Assembly: GCF_036241575.1 (NCBI RefSeq)
Contig: NZ_CP108455.1
Coordinates: forward strand, 3,716,001-3,780,000
DNA: 64,000 bases
Reading direction: 5' to 3'
DNA from: Streptomyces sp. NBC_01267
Lineage (GTDB): Bacteria > Actinomycetota > Actinomycetes > Streptomycetales > Streptomycetaceae
This document shows, in pieces, positions 17,759 through 27,462 of the stretch. Numbering within the stretch: position 1 is the first letter of the stretch; every line of letters begins with the position of its first letter. Under the pieces are notes generated by a model. The model worked only from the letters and a program-made list of their open reading frames with translations, was not told the DNA's origin and did not search any database. The position numbers and the translations under genes are program-made.

Positions 17759-18916
17759 TCATCTCCCGGCGCCCGCCCGCCAGTTGCCGATCCTGGCCCG
17801 CCACTCGCGCACCACGGGCACGAGTGCACGCGCCGTCCCGGCCGCCCGCTCCCGGCCGGCCAACTGGGCCGCGTACAGGCTCAGGACCGGCGCGAGCGCG
17901 GACGGCGCGAGCAGCAGCCGCTGGTTGGTGACGACGGCCGGGCGCCAGTGGCACTTGTACGGCTCGGTGCCGCGCAGCAGGCTGATCACGCTCCGGCCGG
18001 TCTCGGCGGCGTGCCGGGCGTCGCGGCGCAGCAGCATCGTCGCGACGTCGACCTTCCTCGTACGGAGCTGCGGGTCGGCCCCGTACAGATAGCCGCCGGT
18101 GAGCCGCGCGGACTGGAGCGTGACATTGGCGGCGACCACCGCGCCGTCCAGCCGGTACTCGGTGAGCGCCGCGTCGCCGTCCCTGACCATGCGCTGGGTG
18201 GCGCGTGTCAGATGTTCGGCGAAGCGCGGCCTGAGGTGCTCGGGGGTGACCCCGCGCCCGCGCCACTGGAGTTCATGGAGCCGCAGCAACTCCCTCACAG
18301 AGCCTGGCACTTCATGCTCCGTGACGGTGCGCTCCTCGATCCGGAGCGCGTCCAGCTTGCGCAGTTTCGCCCGGACCCGCTGGGCCCTGGAGGCCGCGAG
18401 CCGCTTCATGAGCGCGTCGATGGGCTCGGCGGGAAGCTCCAGACAGACGGAGTCGTCGAGCCTGCGCCGCACCCCCGGCCAGCGGTCGAAGAGCTGCTCG
18501 GCGGCGGCCCCGGGGCGCACCTCGCGCAGGTCGATCACCGCGTGCCGCGCGGCCCGCCGGAGCCCCTCGGCCAGGGCGGACAGCGTGCCGGGCGGGTCCG
18601 TGGCGTCGACCAGGACGTCCGAGAAGTCGGAGATCCCACCGCCGAGCGGCACGAGCAGCGGCAGCGGCCGGTGCACCAGCATCAGCGGCGCGGCGCCCAC
18701 CAGCCGGCCGTCGCGCCGTACCAGAACCACCCGCAGCCGACCCGGCGTGCCGTACGACAGCCACCAGGAGTGCAGCCAGGAATGGCTCTGAAACGGAGTG
18801 GCGGTGGCGCAACCGCGGTGCAGCGCCGTCCACTCCTGCTCCAGCGCGGCGAACTGCCCGGCCTCCCGGCACAGCGTCACCACGAGGCCCGGCCGGGGCC
18901 CGGTCGCCACGGGCAT
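17759..18916 (-). CDS. GNAT-superfamily acyltransferase (CelD/BioF2-like)
   Basis: 385 residues, cytosolic. Sequence such as FQSHSWLHSWWLSYGTPGRL near residue 43 and the C-terminal GGYLYGADPQLRTRKVDVAT, MLLRRDARHAAETGR, ISLLRGTEPYKCHW is characteristic of the double-GNAT family named after CelD of cellulose biosynthesis. Members transfer acyl or aminoacyl groups during exopolysaccharide synthesis. Start ATG 18916 overlaps the preceding stop by one base (TGATG), so it is the last gene of the leftward operon segment. Substrate unknown. Confidence 0.82.
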   Translation of the reverse strand: MPVATGPRPGLVVTLCREAGQFAALEQEWTALHRGCATATPFQSHSWLHSWWLSYGTPGRLRVVLVRRDGRLVGAAPLMLVHRPLPLLVPLGGGISDFSDVLVDATDPPGTLSALAEGLRRAARHAVIDLREVRPGAAAEQLFDRWPGVRRRLDDSVCLELPAEPIDALMKRLAASRAQRVRAKLRKLDALRIEERTVTEHEVPGSVRELLRLHELQWRGRGVTPEHLRPRFAEHLTRATQRMVRDGDAALTEYRLDGAVVAANVTLQSARLTGGYLYGADPQLRTRKVDVATMLLRRDARHAAETGRSVISLLRGTEPYKCHWRPAVVTNQRLLLAPSALAPVLSLYAAQLAGRERAAGTARALVPVVREWRARIGNWRAGAGR

Positions 18917-19590
18917 CAGACGTGTTCCTTCACCTGGGCGAGTTCAGCGGGGGCCGGGACGTTGCCGGCGGGGGCCGGGACGTTACCGGCGGGGCTCCAC
19001 TGCTTACGGCGCGGGCGCACCAGCAGGGCGAGGGCGCCGACGAGGCCGCCCGCGCAGCCGCCGACGGCCGCCGCCAGGGGCCGCGACGGCGAGGCGGCCG
19101 TCGAGGGGGCGACGGCCTGCGAGAAGAGGACGAGCCGGACGCCGGTGTTCCTCGCCGCGCCGTTGCCGCTGAGCGTGAGAGCGTCGGCGACCGCGTTGGC
19201 GATGTCGGCGGCCTTGCCCGGCCGGGTCGCCGTGCCGGTGATCCCGATCATCGGGGACTCCGGCGAGGTCTCCGTCCGGACGTGCCGTCCCAGCGTTCGG
19301 GCCGGGACGCCCGCGGCGGTCTGGGCGTAGGCCAGGGTGGCGGTGCTGGTGGAGATGCGTCCGTACGCCTGGGCGAAGCCGAGGGCGGTGGCCGCGTCGG
19401 AGCCGGTCTCGGGCACCGCGACGACGTAACTGGTGGCGTCGTACGCACGCGGCGCGAGCACTCCGTACGCCGCCCCGCCCGCCAGGCCGACGAGGGCGCA
19501 CACCGGCAGCGGCCACCAGACCGGCGTCGCGAACCTACGGCGCCGGAAGATCCGCCGGGTGTCGAGCTCTTCCTTGGGTGCATCGGTCAT
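18916..19590 (-). CDS. Wzz-like polysaccharide chain-length / co-polymerase protein
   Basis: 224 residues with two membrane segments: about 26-46 (PLPVCALVGLAGGAAYGVLA) and about 165-187 (PLAAAVGGCAGGLVGALALL), enclosing an extracytoplasmic domain of about 120 residues. This is the topology of Wzz/KpsE/CapA chain-length regulators. No Tyr kinase domain is attached. The C-terminus has a duplicated SPAGNVPAPAGNVPAP segment. It sits in the glycan operon 81 bases after the GT4 gene and is coupled to the GNAT gene. Confidence 0.75.
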   Translation of the reverse strand: MTDAPKEELDTRRIFRRRRFATPVWWPLPVCALVGLAGGAAYGVLAPRAYDATSYVVAVPETGSDAATALGFAQAYGRISTSTATLAYAQTAAGVPARTLGRHVRTETSPESPMIGITGTATRPGKAADIANAVADALTLSGNGAARNTGVRLVLFSQAVAPSTAASPSRPLAAAVGGCAGGLVGALALLVRPRRKQWSPAGNVPAPAGNVPAPAELAQVKEHV

Positions 19591-19671
19591 GGGTCGCTCA
19601 CTTCTTCGTCGGGTGCACGGAACCGTGTTCAGGGGGATGGCGATCTGGGGGCGGCGATCAGAGGACGGCGT

Positions 19672-20901
19672 TCAGGGGATCGCGTTCAGGGACGGAAAGG
19701 CGCGGTCGCGGGCCGGCGCGCGGGCGACGGCGCGCGTGTACACGCCCAGCAGACCGGCGGCGCTGCGCACGATGTCGTAGTGGCCGACGAGCGGCGGTGG
19801 CGCCAACCGCCTCTGCCCGGCGTCGAGTTGCCGTCGCAGCTCCGCCTCCAGTGCGTCGGCCCGGCTCTCGACCCGGACGGCGCCGGGCGTCAGCGCCGCG
19901 GGCAGGTCGTCGACGGCGGGGCAGGCGGCGTGGAGGACGGGCAGCCCGGCGGCCAGCGCCTCGACCACGGCCAGCCCGAACGACTCCTCCTCGGAGGCGG
20001 AGACGAAGACGTCCAGGGCGGCCAGTACGGCGGGAACGGTGAGGGCGGCGGGATCGGCCGGCGCCCCGGCATCCCGTGCCGCGCCCCCGGCCGCGCCCCT
20101 CGCCGCGGCACTCTCCGCGCCCCGCGTCCCGTCCCCCGCCGCGCACTCACCGAGGAACCGCACCCGGTCGGCCACCCCCAACTGCCCGGCCAGCGCGGCC
20201 AGCGACGCCCGCTCGGGCCCGTCCCCCGCCAGCAGCAGCCGCACCCCGGGCAGCCCCGCGACAGCCCGTACCAGCAGGTCGAACCGCTTGCCCGGCACCA
20301 GTCGGCCCACCCCGCCCACCACGAACGCACCCTCGGGCAGCCCCAGTTGGGCCCGCGTCGCGGCCCGGCGCAGCGGGTCGTACCGGTAGGTGTCCACCTC
20401 GATGCCGTTCGGTACGACGTGGATGCGCCGCGCCGGAATCCCCCAGCCGCGCAACCGGTCCGCGACGGTCGCCGAGACGGCCACCGTCGCCGAGCCGAGC
20501 CGCTCGGTGCGCAGGTACAGCTCGCGGGTGGAACGGGTGAGCGGGCGCCCCTCGATGTACCGCTCGCCCAGCGAGTGTTCGGTGGCGACGACGGCCCGGA
20601 CCCCGGCCGTCCGGGCGGCGATCCGGCCGTACACACAGGCGCGGTAGAGATGGGTGTGGACCAGGTCGTACCCGCCCCGCCGGACGAGCCTGGCCAGCCG
20701 GGGCAGCGCGGCGAGGTCGCGGTTGCCCTTCATCTCCAGGTGCGTGACCGGCACCCCGTCGGCGCGCAGCCCCTCGGCGACCGGACCCGGGTTGGTGAGG
20801 GTGACCACCTCGCACTCGACCGGCAGGTGCCGCAGCAGCAGCCGCAGTTGCTGCTCGGCTCCGCCGACCCCGAGCCCGGTGATGACGTGCAGGACCTTCA
20901 C
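19672..20901 (-). CDS. Glycosyltransferase family 4
   Basis: 409 residues from GTG 20901, which overlaps the deacetylase stop by GTGA. GT-B fold: N-terminal KVLHVITGLGVGGAEQQLR (acceptor side), C-terminal donor region VGGVGRLVPGKRFDLLVRA, LLLAGDGPERASL and the E-x7-E motif ASEEESFGLAVVEALAAGLP. Likely adds a sugar from a nucleotide donor to the lipid-linked repeat unit at the inner membrane face. An Ala/Gly-rich insertion (about 30 residues near CAAGDGTRGAESAAARGAAG) interrupts the donor domain and looks like slippage expansion. Confidence 0.9.
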   Translation of the reverse strand: MKVLHVITGLGVGGAEQQLRLLLRHLPVECEVVTLTNPGPVAEGLRADGVPVTHLEMKGNRDLAALPRLARLVRRGGYDLVHTHLYRACVYGRIAARTAGVRAVVATEHSLGERYIEGRPLTRSTRELYLRTERLGSATVAVSATVADRLRGWGIPARRIHVVPNGIEVDTYRYDPLRRAATRAQLGLPEGAFVVGGVGRLVPGKRFDLLVRAVAGLPGVRLLLAGDGPERASLAALAGQLGVADRVRFLGECAAGDGTRGAESAAARGAAGGAARDAGAPADPAALTVPAVLAALDVFVSASEEESFGLAVVEALAAGLPVLHAACPAVDDLPAALTPGAVRVESRADALEAELRRQLDAGQRRLAPPPLVGHYDIVRSAAGLLGVYTRAVARAPARDRAFPSLNAIP

Positions 20902-21662
20902 CGGCCACCCCCGCGCCGCAGCCCCCCGGCCCGGTGCAGCAACTGCTTCGTGCGCAGCCGCAGCCCGCGGTCCGCGTGGCTGACGTGGGCGCGCGCCAGC
21001 GCGTGGTCGCCGCCGAGCGGACCGGGGTCGATGGCGCAGCCGTAGGTGTAACCGGCGTCCCGTACGGCGTCGACGGTCCGCCGGTCGATGGCGCCGTACG
21101 GATAGCAGAAGCCGTCCGGCGCGCTTCCGGTGATCCGGCCGAGCAGCTCGCGGCTGCCCAGGATCTCCTTGCGCAGGACGTCCTCCGTGGTCCCGGTGAG
21201 GTCCTGGTGGCACTGGCCGTGCGACCCGATCTCCATGCCCGCGTCGGCCGCGGCCCTGATGCCCGCCGCGGTGAGCAGCGGTTTACGCGGGCCGAGCACG
21301 TCCCAGGCGTTCTCACCGCCGAGCCTGCCGGGCAGGACGAACACCGTCGCGGTGCACCCGTGGCGCTGCAGCAGCGGCAGCGCGTGGTCGAGGAAGTCGC
21401 GGTACCCGTCGTCGAAGGTCAGCCCGACGAGCCCCCGGTCGCGCCCGGCCGCGCGGGCCCGCAGCAGCGCGCCGACGCCGACACCGGTCAGCCCGTTCCG
21501 GCGCAGCCAGCGCAGTTGGAGGTCCAGCCGCGCGGGGGCGACGGTGATGCCGTACGGGTCGTCGGACGGGTCACCCACCGAGTGGTACATCAGGATCCAC
21601 GGCCGGGTGCGCGGGCGGGCTGCGAGCGGGGCGGCGTCACGGGACGCCGTGTCAGCGGACAT
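20898..21662 (-). CDS. Polysaccharide deacetylase (NodB domain)
   Basis: 254 residues from ATG 21662 (AAAGGAT upstream), overlapping the flippase stop by 11 bases. CE4/NodB motifs: GLTFDDGYRDF (catalytic Asp and metal Asp), IGSHGQCHQDL (metal H-x3-H), FCYPYGAID (motif 3). No signal peptide, so deacetylation may act on a cytoplasmic lipid-linked intermediate or the protein is exported otherwise. Probably creates free amines in N-acetyl sugars of the exopolysaccharide. Confidence 0.9.
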   Translation of the reverse strand: MSADTASRDAAPLAARPRTRPWILMYHSVGDPSDDPYGITVAPARLDLQLRWLRRNGLTGVGVGALLRARAAGRDRGLVGLTFDDGYRDFLDHALPLLQRHGCTATVFVLPGRLGGENAWDVLGPRKPLLTAAGIRAAADAGMEIGSHGQCHQDLTGTTEDVLRKEILGSRELLGRITGSAPDGFCYPYGAIDRRTVDAVRDAGYTYGCAIDPGPLGGDHALARAHVSHADRGLRLRTKQLLHRAGGLRRGGGR

Positions 21663-23328
21663 GACGGATCCTTTGTTCGGCGAGGTCGAGCAGACCGGCG
21701 ACCTCGGGCGAGCGGAGTGCCAGCGCGGCGGCGGTGAAGACACCGGGCACCAGCAGGCAGCCGAGCGCGAGACCCAGCGGTGCGCCCGGCACCAGCGGCG
21801 TGACCAGCCAGCCCGCCGCTCCGGCCGCGGTGGCGGCGACGGTCAGCCTGCCGAGCGTCGCGGTGACCGCGCGCACCCGGATGGGGACCACCCGCGAGCC
21901 GAGCCCGCGGAGCAGCAGCAGCGCGGTGACGGTGATGCCCAGGGCGTTGGCCGCGGCGATGCCGTACACCCCCCACGGCCCGACCGCGAGGGCCCCGGCG
22001 ACCGTGTTGACGAGCAGCCCGGCGGCCATCGCGGCGGCCGGGAACCAGGTGGGCCGGGTCGTCGAGAAGAACGGCCTGCCCAGCGCGCCGACCAGGCACT
22101 GGCCGAGCAGCCCGAGCGCGTACACCCGCATCACGGCGGCCGTCGTCGCGGTGTCCCGGGCGGTGAACAGGCCGCGCTGGAAAAGGACTTCGACGATCTG
22201 CGGCGCGCAGGCGACGACCACCGCGGTGCCCATCAGCACCACGACCCCGGCCAGCGCGAGGTCCCGCTCCACCCGGCGGCGCGCCTGGTCCTCGTCGCCG
22301 TCCGACACGGCCTGGGCGACCACCGGGAAGGTGACCGTACAGATCATCAGGGACAGCACCATCGGCACCTGCGCGACCTTCTGCGCGTAGTTGAGGTGCG
22401 AGATGGCCCCGGCGGGCAGCGCCGCGGCGAGGAACCGCTCGATGAGGACCTGGGACTGGCGGCAGAGGGTGAAGACGATGACCGGCGCCAGCACCCCGAG
22501 GCCGAGCAGCGCGGGCCGCGCGGGCCGGACCGGCGCCGTACCACCGCGGACCAGCAGCCCCTCCGCACCCGGCCCGGCGGACATCTTCCGTACGAAGAAC
22601 GGCAGTTGGGCCAGCACCATCAGCACACTGCCCGCGGCGACCCCGGCCGCCGCGGCCCGCACCCCCCACAGCGAGTGCAGCACCAGCATGGTCACGATGA
22701 TGCCGACGTTGTACGCCAGGTAGATGGAGGCGGGCGGCAGATAGCTGCGGTGCGCGCGCAGCGCCGCGCTGAGGTAGCCGGTGATACCGAACGAGAGCAC
22801 CGTGACGGCCGTCAGCCGGGTGCATTCCACGGCCAGTCGGGGATCGGCGAGACCGGGCGCCAGTACGTCCACGACCACCGGCGCACCCAGCACCAGCGCC
22901 CCGGTGGCGCACCCGAGCAGGACGAACAGCCGGGGCAGCGTGCCGGAGACCAGGGTGCGTACGGGGTCCGGGTGGTCCCCCGCCGCGCGCCGGGCGAGCG
23001 CGTGGCTGAAGGCCGGGACGAGCACCAGCGCCATCGCGTCCTCGATGAGCAGCGTGGACGCCATCTCGGGCACGGTCCAGGAGATCAGGAACGCGTCGCT
23101 GTCCGGGCCCGCGCCGAAGAGGTGCGCGATGCTCTGGTCCCGGACCAGTCCGAGCAGCGAACCGGCGATGGTCAGCACGGCGGTGACGGCCGCCGCCCTG
23201 GCCAGTACCCGGCCGAGCCGTGGCGGCCCCTGCTCGGCGGGCGGCGCGAGCGCGGCGGGAACGGCCGGGGGCGGCACGGCCGTCCGGGCTCCGGCGCGCG
23301 GTTGTGCGCCCGTGGTCGTCTCGTTCAC
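21652..23328 (-). CDS. MurJ/MviN-family flippase (Wzx role likely)
   Basis: 558 residues, about 14 predicted transmembrane helices. The first-helix region AAAVTAVLTIAGSLLGLVRD with AHLFGAGPDSDAFLISWTVP is the MviN/MurJ signature. Start GTG 23328 has GGAGCAGG upstream and overlaps the polymerase stop by GTGA. A 30-residue Pro/Ala-rich N-terminal extension precedes helix 1. Given its place between a Wzy-like polymerase and glycosyltransferases, it probably flips the lipid-linked repeat unit rather than lipid II; the essential murJ normally sits near the chromosomal end with other genes. Confidence 0.85.
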   Translation of the reverse strand: MNETTTGAQPRAGARTAVPPPAVPAALAPPAEQGPPRLGRVLARAAAVTAVLTIAGSLLGLVRDQSIAHLFGAGPDSDAFLISWTVPEMASTLLIEDAMALVLVPAFSHALARRAAGDHPDPVRTLVSGTLPRLFVLLGCATGALVLGAPVVVDVLAPGLADPRLAVECTRLTAVTVLSFGITGYLSAALRAHRSYLPPASIYLAYNVGIIVTMLVLHSLWGVRAAAAGVAAGSVLMVLAQLPFFVRKMSAGPGAEGLLVRGGTAPVRPARPALLGLGVLAPVIVFTLCRQSQVLIERFLAAALPAGAISHLNYAQKVAQVPMVLSLMICTVTFPVVAQAVSDGDEDQARRRVERDLALAGVVVLMGTAVVVACAPQIVEVLFQRGLFTARDTATTAAVMRVYALGLLGQCLVGALGRPFFSTTRPTWFPAAAMAAGLLVNTVAGALAVGPWGVYGIAAANALGITVTALLLLRGLGSRVVPIRVRAVTATLGRLTVAATAAGAAGWLVTPLVPGAPLGLALGCLLVPGVFTAAALALRSPEVAGLLDLAEQRIRHVR

Positions 23329-24731
23329 ACCTGCTCCGGAATCCGGGCCCCGGCGAACCGCGTACCGGGACCCGGCCCGGCCAGCGCCCACCAGGCGATG
23401 AGGCCGAAGACGATGCCGGTGAGGGCGGTGGAGGGGCCGCCGATGTCGGCGTACAGGAAGTCGACGGCCTGCCAGACCGCGAGCCCCACCGCGACGAGTC
23501 CGCAGTCGGCGGCGGACCCACCGGATCCGCCGAACCCCCGGGTTCTCCGGGCGCCGAGCACTCTGCGTACCCCGCCCACCAGCAGCGCGGCCCAGCTCCC
23601 GGCCAGCGCGGTGACGCCGATGAGGCCCTGCTCGCTGAGCACCAGCAGATACATGTTGTGCGGCGAGAGCAGCGGCTGACGCTCGTAGGCGTGGCCCGCG
23701 CCCGCGGTGTCGCTGCCCGAGGAGAGCCCGAGCGAGGCGTGCCCGTCGCGATGGGCGGGGAACCCCTTGAGGCCGACACCGGTCACGGGCTCCTGCTGCC
23801 ACATGCTCACCGCGGCGGCCCACATCGTGTACCGGTCGGTGACCGACTGGTCGGGGGCGTCGGTGACCCGGGTGATGCTGCTGAGCCGCTCCGCGATGAG
23901 CTGCGAACCGACCCCGAACCCCCCGACCAGGACGACCGCCGCCGCGATCAGCGCGGCCAGCACCCGCACCGCCGTGCGCAGCCCGGCGAGCAGGACGACC
24001 ACGAGGCCCGCGAGGACTGTGGCGATCCACGCCCCCCTGCTGAAGGAGAACACCAGGGGCACCAGGAGCGCGACGGCGACGAGGAGTGCGACGGGGCGCA
24101 GCCACCGGGGCGCGCCGGGCGCGGGACGGAGCGCCGGCGCGAGGGCGACGACCAGGCCGTACGCCACGACGGTGGCCATCCCCATGATGTCGGTGGGGCC
24201 GAAGGTGCCGACCGCCCGGACGTCGGAGCCCATGTAGGAGGCGCCGGTACCGGTGGCGTACTGGTCGACGCCGACGGCCCCCTGGACCACCGCGAGCACG
24301 ACGAAGGACCCGGCCACCACCCGGAAGTCACCGGCGTCCCTGAGCAGCAGCACGACGGCGGCCGGGACCAGCACGAACAGCTGGAGGTACCGCACGAAGC
24401 CGGGCAGTGCGGCGACCGGATCGTCCGCCGTCAGGGTGGCGACGGCCAGCCCGATCACCGGGACGCCCAGCACCAGCGCGGCGGCCGGGGTCAGCGGGCG
24501 CGACCGGTGGCGCAGCAGCCGTACCGCGCAGAACAGCACGAGGAACGCCGACGCCACATCGGAGACGGAGACGTTGGTGGAGGTGCTGGAGCCGTTCCCG
24601 AACTCGACGGGGACGGCCAGCAGCAGCACCGGCGCGACGACGGGTACGACCGGCCACCGGTGGAGCAACCGCCGGGCGGGCCGGTGCCTACGCGGCCGGG
24701 GCAGGGCGGTCTCGGTACCGAGGGCGGTCAT
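23325..24731 (-). CDS. O-antigen ligase/polymerase-like membrane protein (Wzy)
   Basis: 468 residues, about ten to twelve transmembrane helices with a large extracytoplasmic loop before VTGVGLKGFPAHRDGHASLG and SPHNMYLLVLSEQGLIGVTA. The latter H-N-x-Y/F-L motif is typical of Wzy/WaaL proteins. Presumed to polymerise repeat units outside the membrane. Starts 1 base before the stop of the upstream initiating transferase gene, so it belongs to the same operon. Confidence 0.85.
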   Translation of the reverse strand: MTALGTETALPRPRRHRPARRLLHRWPVVPVVAPVLLLAVPVEFGNGSSTSTNVSVSDVASAFLVLFCAVRLLRHRSRPLTPAAALVLGVPVIGLAVATLTADDPVAALPGFVRYLQLFVLVPAAVVLLLRDAGDFRVVAGSFVVLAVVQGAVGVDQYATGTGASYMGSDVRAVGTFGPTDIMGMATVVAYGLVVALAPALRPAPGAPRWLRPVALLVAVALLVPLVFSFSRGAWIATVLAGLVVVLLAGLRTAVRVLAALIAAAVVLVGGFGVGSQLIAERLSSITRVTDAPDQSVTDRYTMWAAAVSMWQQEPVTGVGLKGFPAHRDGHASLGLSSGSDTAGAGHAYERQPLLSPHNMYLLVLSEQGLIGVTALAGSWAALLVGGVRRVLGARRTRGFGGSGGSAADCGLVAVGLAVWQAVDFLYADIGGPSTALTGIVFGLIAWWALAGPGPGTRFAGARIPEQV

Positions 24732-24732
24732 G

Positions 24733-26208
24733 TCAGCTCCCCCCGAGACGGAAGAGGGAGCCCGCGGTGCGGATCATGATGCAGACGTCCTGCCAGAGCG
24801 ACCAGCTGTCGATGTAGTGGTTGTCGAACCGGGCCCGGTCCTCGATGGAGGTGTCCCCGCGCAGCCCGTTGACCTGGGCCAGCCCGGTGATCCCGACGGG
24901 CATCCGGTGTCTGGCCAGGTAGCCGGGGTGCTGACCGGTGAACTTCGCCACGTAGTAAGGGCGTTCGGGCCGAGGGCCGACCAGGCTCATGTCGCCGCGC
25001 AGGACGTTCCACAGCTGCGGCAGTTCGTCGAGCGAGGTCCGGCGCAGCAGGTTGCCGACCGGGCTCATCCGGTCGTCGGCGGCGATGTTCCAGAGGGTGG
25101 CGGCCTCGTGCTCGTCGTCCGGGCGCAGCGTGCGGAACTTCAGCAGCGTGAAGGCGCGGCCGTCCAGCCCGATCCGCTCCTGCCGGAAGAGGACCCCCGG
25201 CCCGTCGGAGATCCGTACGGCCAGCGCGCACAGCCCGAGCACGGGCGCGGCGGCGAGCAGCGCGAGACAGGCCAGCGAGGCGTCGAGGGCCCGCTTGGCC
25301 CAGCGGTTCGCGGGGCGGCCGGGGACCGGCAGCGGCCGGACGGCGAACCCCCAGAGGTGGTCGGCCGCGACGTCCGGGCGGCCCGGACGGCCGGTGTCGA
25401 CCTGCCACAGCTGCACCCCGTGCCCGGCGAGCAGCTGGACGAGCGCGGGCTCGTCGGCACCGCCCCTGGCCGGTCCGACGAAGAGCGCGTGGCCGACGGT
25501 GGTCTGGACGACGGCCCGGCCGATGTCCTCGTGCGTGGTCAGGACGGGCAGCACCGGGGAATCGGCGTCGGACCCGGCGGTGGACCCGGTCTCCACCAGG
25601 CCCACCGGGCGCATCCCGTAGGCCGGGTGCGCGTACAGCGCCGCACCGATCTGCTGACCGGTGGCCCCACCGCCGACGATCAGCGTGGGCCGGGTCCGGC
25701 GGGCGGCCGACCGGCGCAGGAGCCGGTGGACGCCGCCCCGGACCGCGACACCGAGGACGGTCTGCGCGACCACGGCGGCGGCCAGCACCCGCCAGTCCAG
25801 CGCCCGCCAGGGCCCGGCGGCAGCGAGGCACGCCGCCGTGGCGCACCACAGGATCAGCGCATGGCCGAGCAGCGCGGGCAGTTCGAGGAGGGCCGAGGGC
25901 GAGAGCCGCCGCAGATAGAGACCGCTGCGGCTGTGCAGGACCAGATGCAGGACCAGCAGCGGTACGAGCACCGGGGCCGGGAGTCGCAGCCCCGGCACGA
26001 CGACGCTGGTGAGGACGAGCGCGAGGGCGTCCCCCGCGAGCAGCGGCACGGCGCCGCGCCGCCGCCGCAGCCGTCCCTGGCCCACCGGCCCGGTCCGCGG
26101 CCCGTCCGGGCTGCGCGGCGGATGGATCGCGGGGGCGAGCCGCTGCACGGCGGTCACCCCGCCGCCGCCCTGCCCCGGATGGGGAGCGTGTGCACTGTCC
26201 GTCGTCAT
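24733..26208 (-). CDS. Polyprenyl-phosphate sugar-1-phosphate transferase (WbaP/WcaJ type)
   Basis: Initiates repeat-unit synthesis by loading a sugar phosphate on undecaprenyl phosphate. 491 residues from ATG 26208 (overlaps the upstream stop as ATGA). Several N-terminal transmembrane helices, a CoA/NAD-like domain (TLIVGGGATGQQIGAALYAH), then the catalytic bacterial_transf domain from about 300: LKFRTLRPDDEHEAATLWN, RRTSLDELPQLWNVLRGDMS, LVGPRPERPYYV, VGITGLAQVNGLRG. All hallmark motifs are present. Confidence 0.92.
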   Translation of the reverse strand: MTTDSAHAPHPGQGGGGVTAVQRLAPAIHPPRSPDGPRTGPVGQGRLRRRRGAVPLLAGDALALVLTSVVVPGLRLPAPVLVPLLVLHLVLHSRSGLYLRRLSPSALLELPALLGHALILWCATAACLAAAGPWRALDWRVLAAAVVAQTVLGVAVRGGVHRLLRRSAARRTRPTLIVGGGATGQQIGAALYAHPAYGMRPVGLVETGSTAGSDADSPVLPVLTTHEDIGRAVVQTTVGHALFVGPARGGADEPALVQLLAGHGVQLWQVDTGRPGRPDVAADHLWGFAVRPLPVPGRPANRWAKRALDASLACLALLAAAPVLGLCALAVRISDGPGVLFRQERIGLDGRAFTLLKFRTLRPDDEHEAATLWNIAADDRMSPVGNLLRRTSLDELPQLWNVLRGDMSLVGPRPERPYYVAKFTGQHPGYLARHRMPVGITGLAQVNGLRGDTSIEDRARFDNHYIDSWSLWQDVCIMIRTAGSLFRLGGS

Positions 26209-27398
26209 CGGCTGATGCGCTCCCTCGTCGTGGATCGGTGCATCCCGCGGACAGGTCCCTGGTCCTGCCCATCCGGCCGGTCGGGTCCCAGAAGCCGGCC
26301 GTACAGCTCCGAGACGGCGGCGGCCGTGTCCCGCACGTCGAAGTTCGCCCGCGCGTGAGCCGCCGCCTGACGGCCCAGCGCATCCCGCAGCCGCGGGTCG
26401 GCCAGCAACTTCGTGACGGCACCGGCCAGCGCCCGCGGGTCGTCCGGCGGGACGAGCCCGTACCGGTCGTGCCCCGGCGGCAGGCTCTCCCGCGCGCCGT
26501 TCACATCGGAGAGCACGACGGGCCGCCCGCAGGCCATCGCTTCGAGCGGGGCCAGCGCCATGCCCTCCCAACGGGACGGCAGCACCACGACATCGGCGGC
26601 CCGCAGCCAGCCGCGCATCCCGTCGACGGCGCCCGCGAACAGCACCCCGGGCGGGGCGGTCCGGGCGAGCGCCTCCCGGTCGGGGCCGTCCCCGACGAAC
26701 ACCAGCCGGGCATCGGGCCGGGCCCGGACGATCTCGGGCCAGGCCCGCAGGAGTACGTCCTGGCCCTTCTGCCGGCAGAGCCGGCCGACACAGACCACGA
26801 GGGGGCCCGGCCCCGGGGCGACGGGCGGGGCGTGGGTGCCGTCGGCGCGGAACTCCCGCAGATCGACACCGTTGCGGATCACGGTCCACCGGGCGGCGAT
26901 CCCGGCCGCCTCACCGGCCCGGCGCTCGGCCTCGCTGACACAGAGGACGCGCGCGGCCCACCGGGCCGCGTACCGCTCCCAGGCCAGCGCGAGCCGCGCG
27001 GTCCCCCCGCCCACCGCCTCGAACGACCAGGCGTGCGGCTGGAACACCGTCGGAATCCGCCCCCGCACGGCGAGCCGCGCGGCGAGACCGGCCTTGGAGC
27101 TGTGCGCGTGCACCACGTCCGGGCGGCTCGCACGGATCAGCCGGGCCGCCGAAGCGGTCTCGGCCACCAGCCCGGCCCCGGGCGCCCGCCCGGCCCGCCA
27201 GCTGTGCACCTCGGCACCCGCCCCGGTGAGCGCCGCCGTCAGACCGGCGCCCGGCGGGCAGGCCACCACGGCCCTGATCCCTTCGAGAACTTGCGCCCGG
27301 ACCAGGTCGGTGACCACCCGGGCGACACCACCCTCCACCGGCTGGACGAGGTGAAAAACCGTCAGCCGGTGATTCGCGGAACTGTTTTCTGGCAGCAC
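26205..27398 (-). CDS. Glycosyltransferase family 4
   Basis: 397 residues from GTG 27398 (AGAGAG upstream); the open frame runs on upstream but would overlap the exported-protein gene. GT-B fold: VFHLVQPVEGGVARVVTDLV at the N-terminus, donor-site motifs VVCVGRLCRQKGQDVLLRAW, LVFVGDGPDREAL and SRWEGMALAPLEAMACGRP. Second GT4 of the cluster, presumably adding a different residue of the repeat unit. Overlaps the transferase gene by four bases. Confidence 0.9.
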   Translation of the reverse strand: MLPENSSANHRLTVFHLVQPVEGGVARVVTDLVRAQVLEGIRAVVACPPGAGLTAALTGAGAEVHSWRAGRAPGAGLVAETASAARLIRASRPDVVHAHSSKAGLAARLAVRGRIPTVFQPHAWSFEAVGGGTARLALAWERYAARWAARVLCVSEAERRAGEAAGIAARWTVIRNGVDLREFRADGTHAPPVAPGPGPLVVCVGRLCRQKGQDVLLRAWPEIVRARPDARLVFVGDGPDREALARTAPPGVLFAGAVDGMRGWLRAADVVVLPSRWEGMALAPLEAMACGRPVVLSDVNGARESLPPGHDRYGLVPPDDPRALAGAVTKLLADPRLRDALGRQAAAHARANFDVRDTAAAVSELYGRLLGPDRPDGQDQGPVRGMHRSTTRERISR

Positions 27399-27462
27399 GT
27401 ACGGCTCTCTTAGTGCCTGGCCCGGACACCGGGCTACCGGGGGAAGCGCGGAAGAACTGAGC

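Noticed and set aside
21652..23328. Essential lipid II flippase murJ
   Set aside because: The family is right, but its position inside a Wzy/WbaP operon favours a repeat-unit flippase; kept as MurJ-family rather than murJ.
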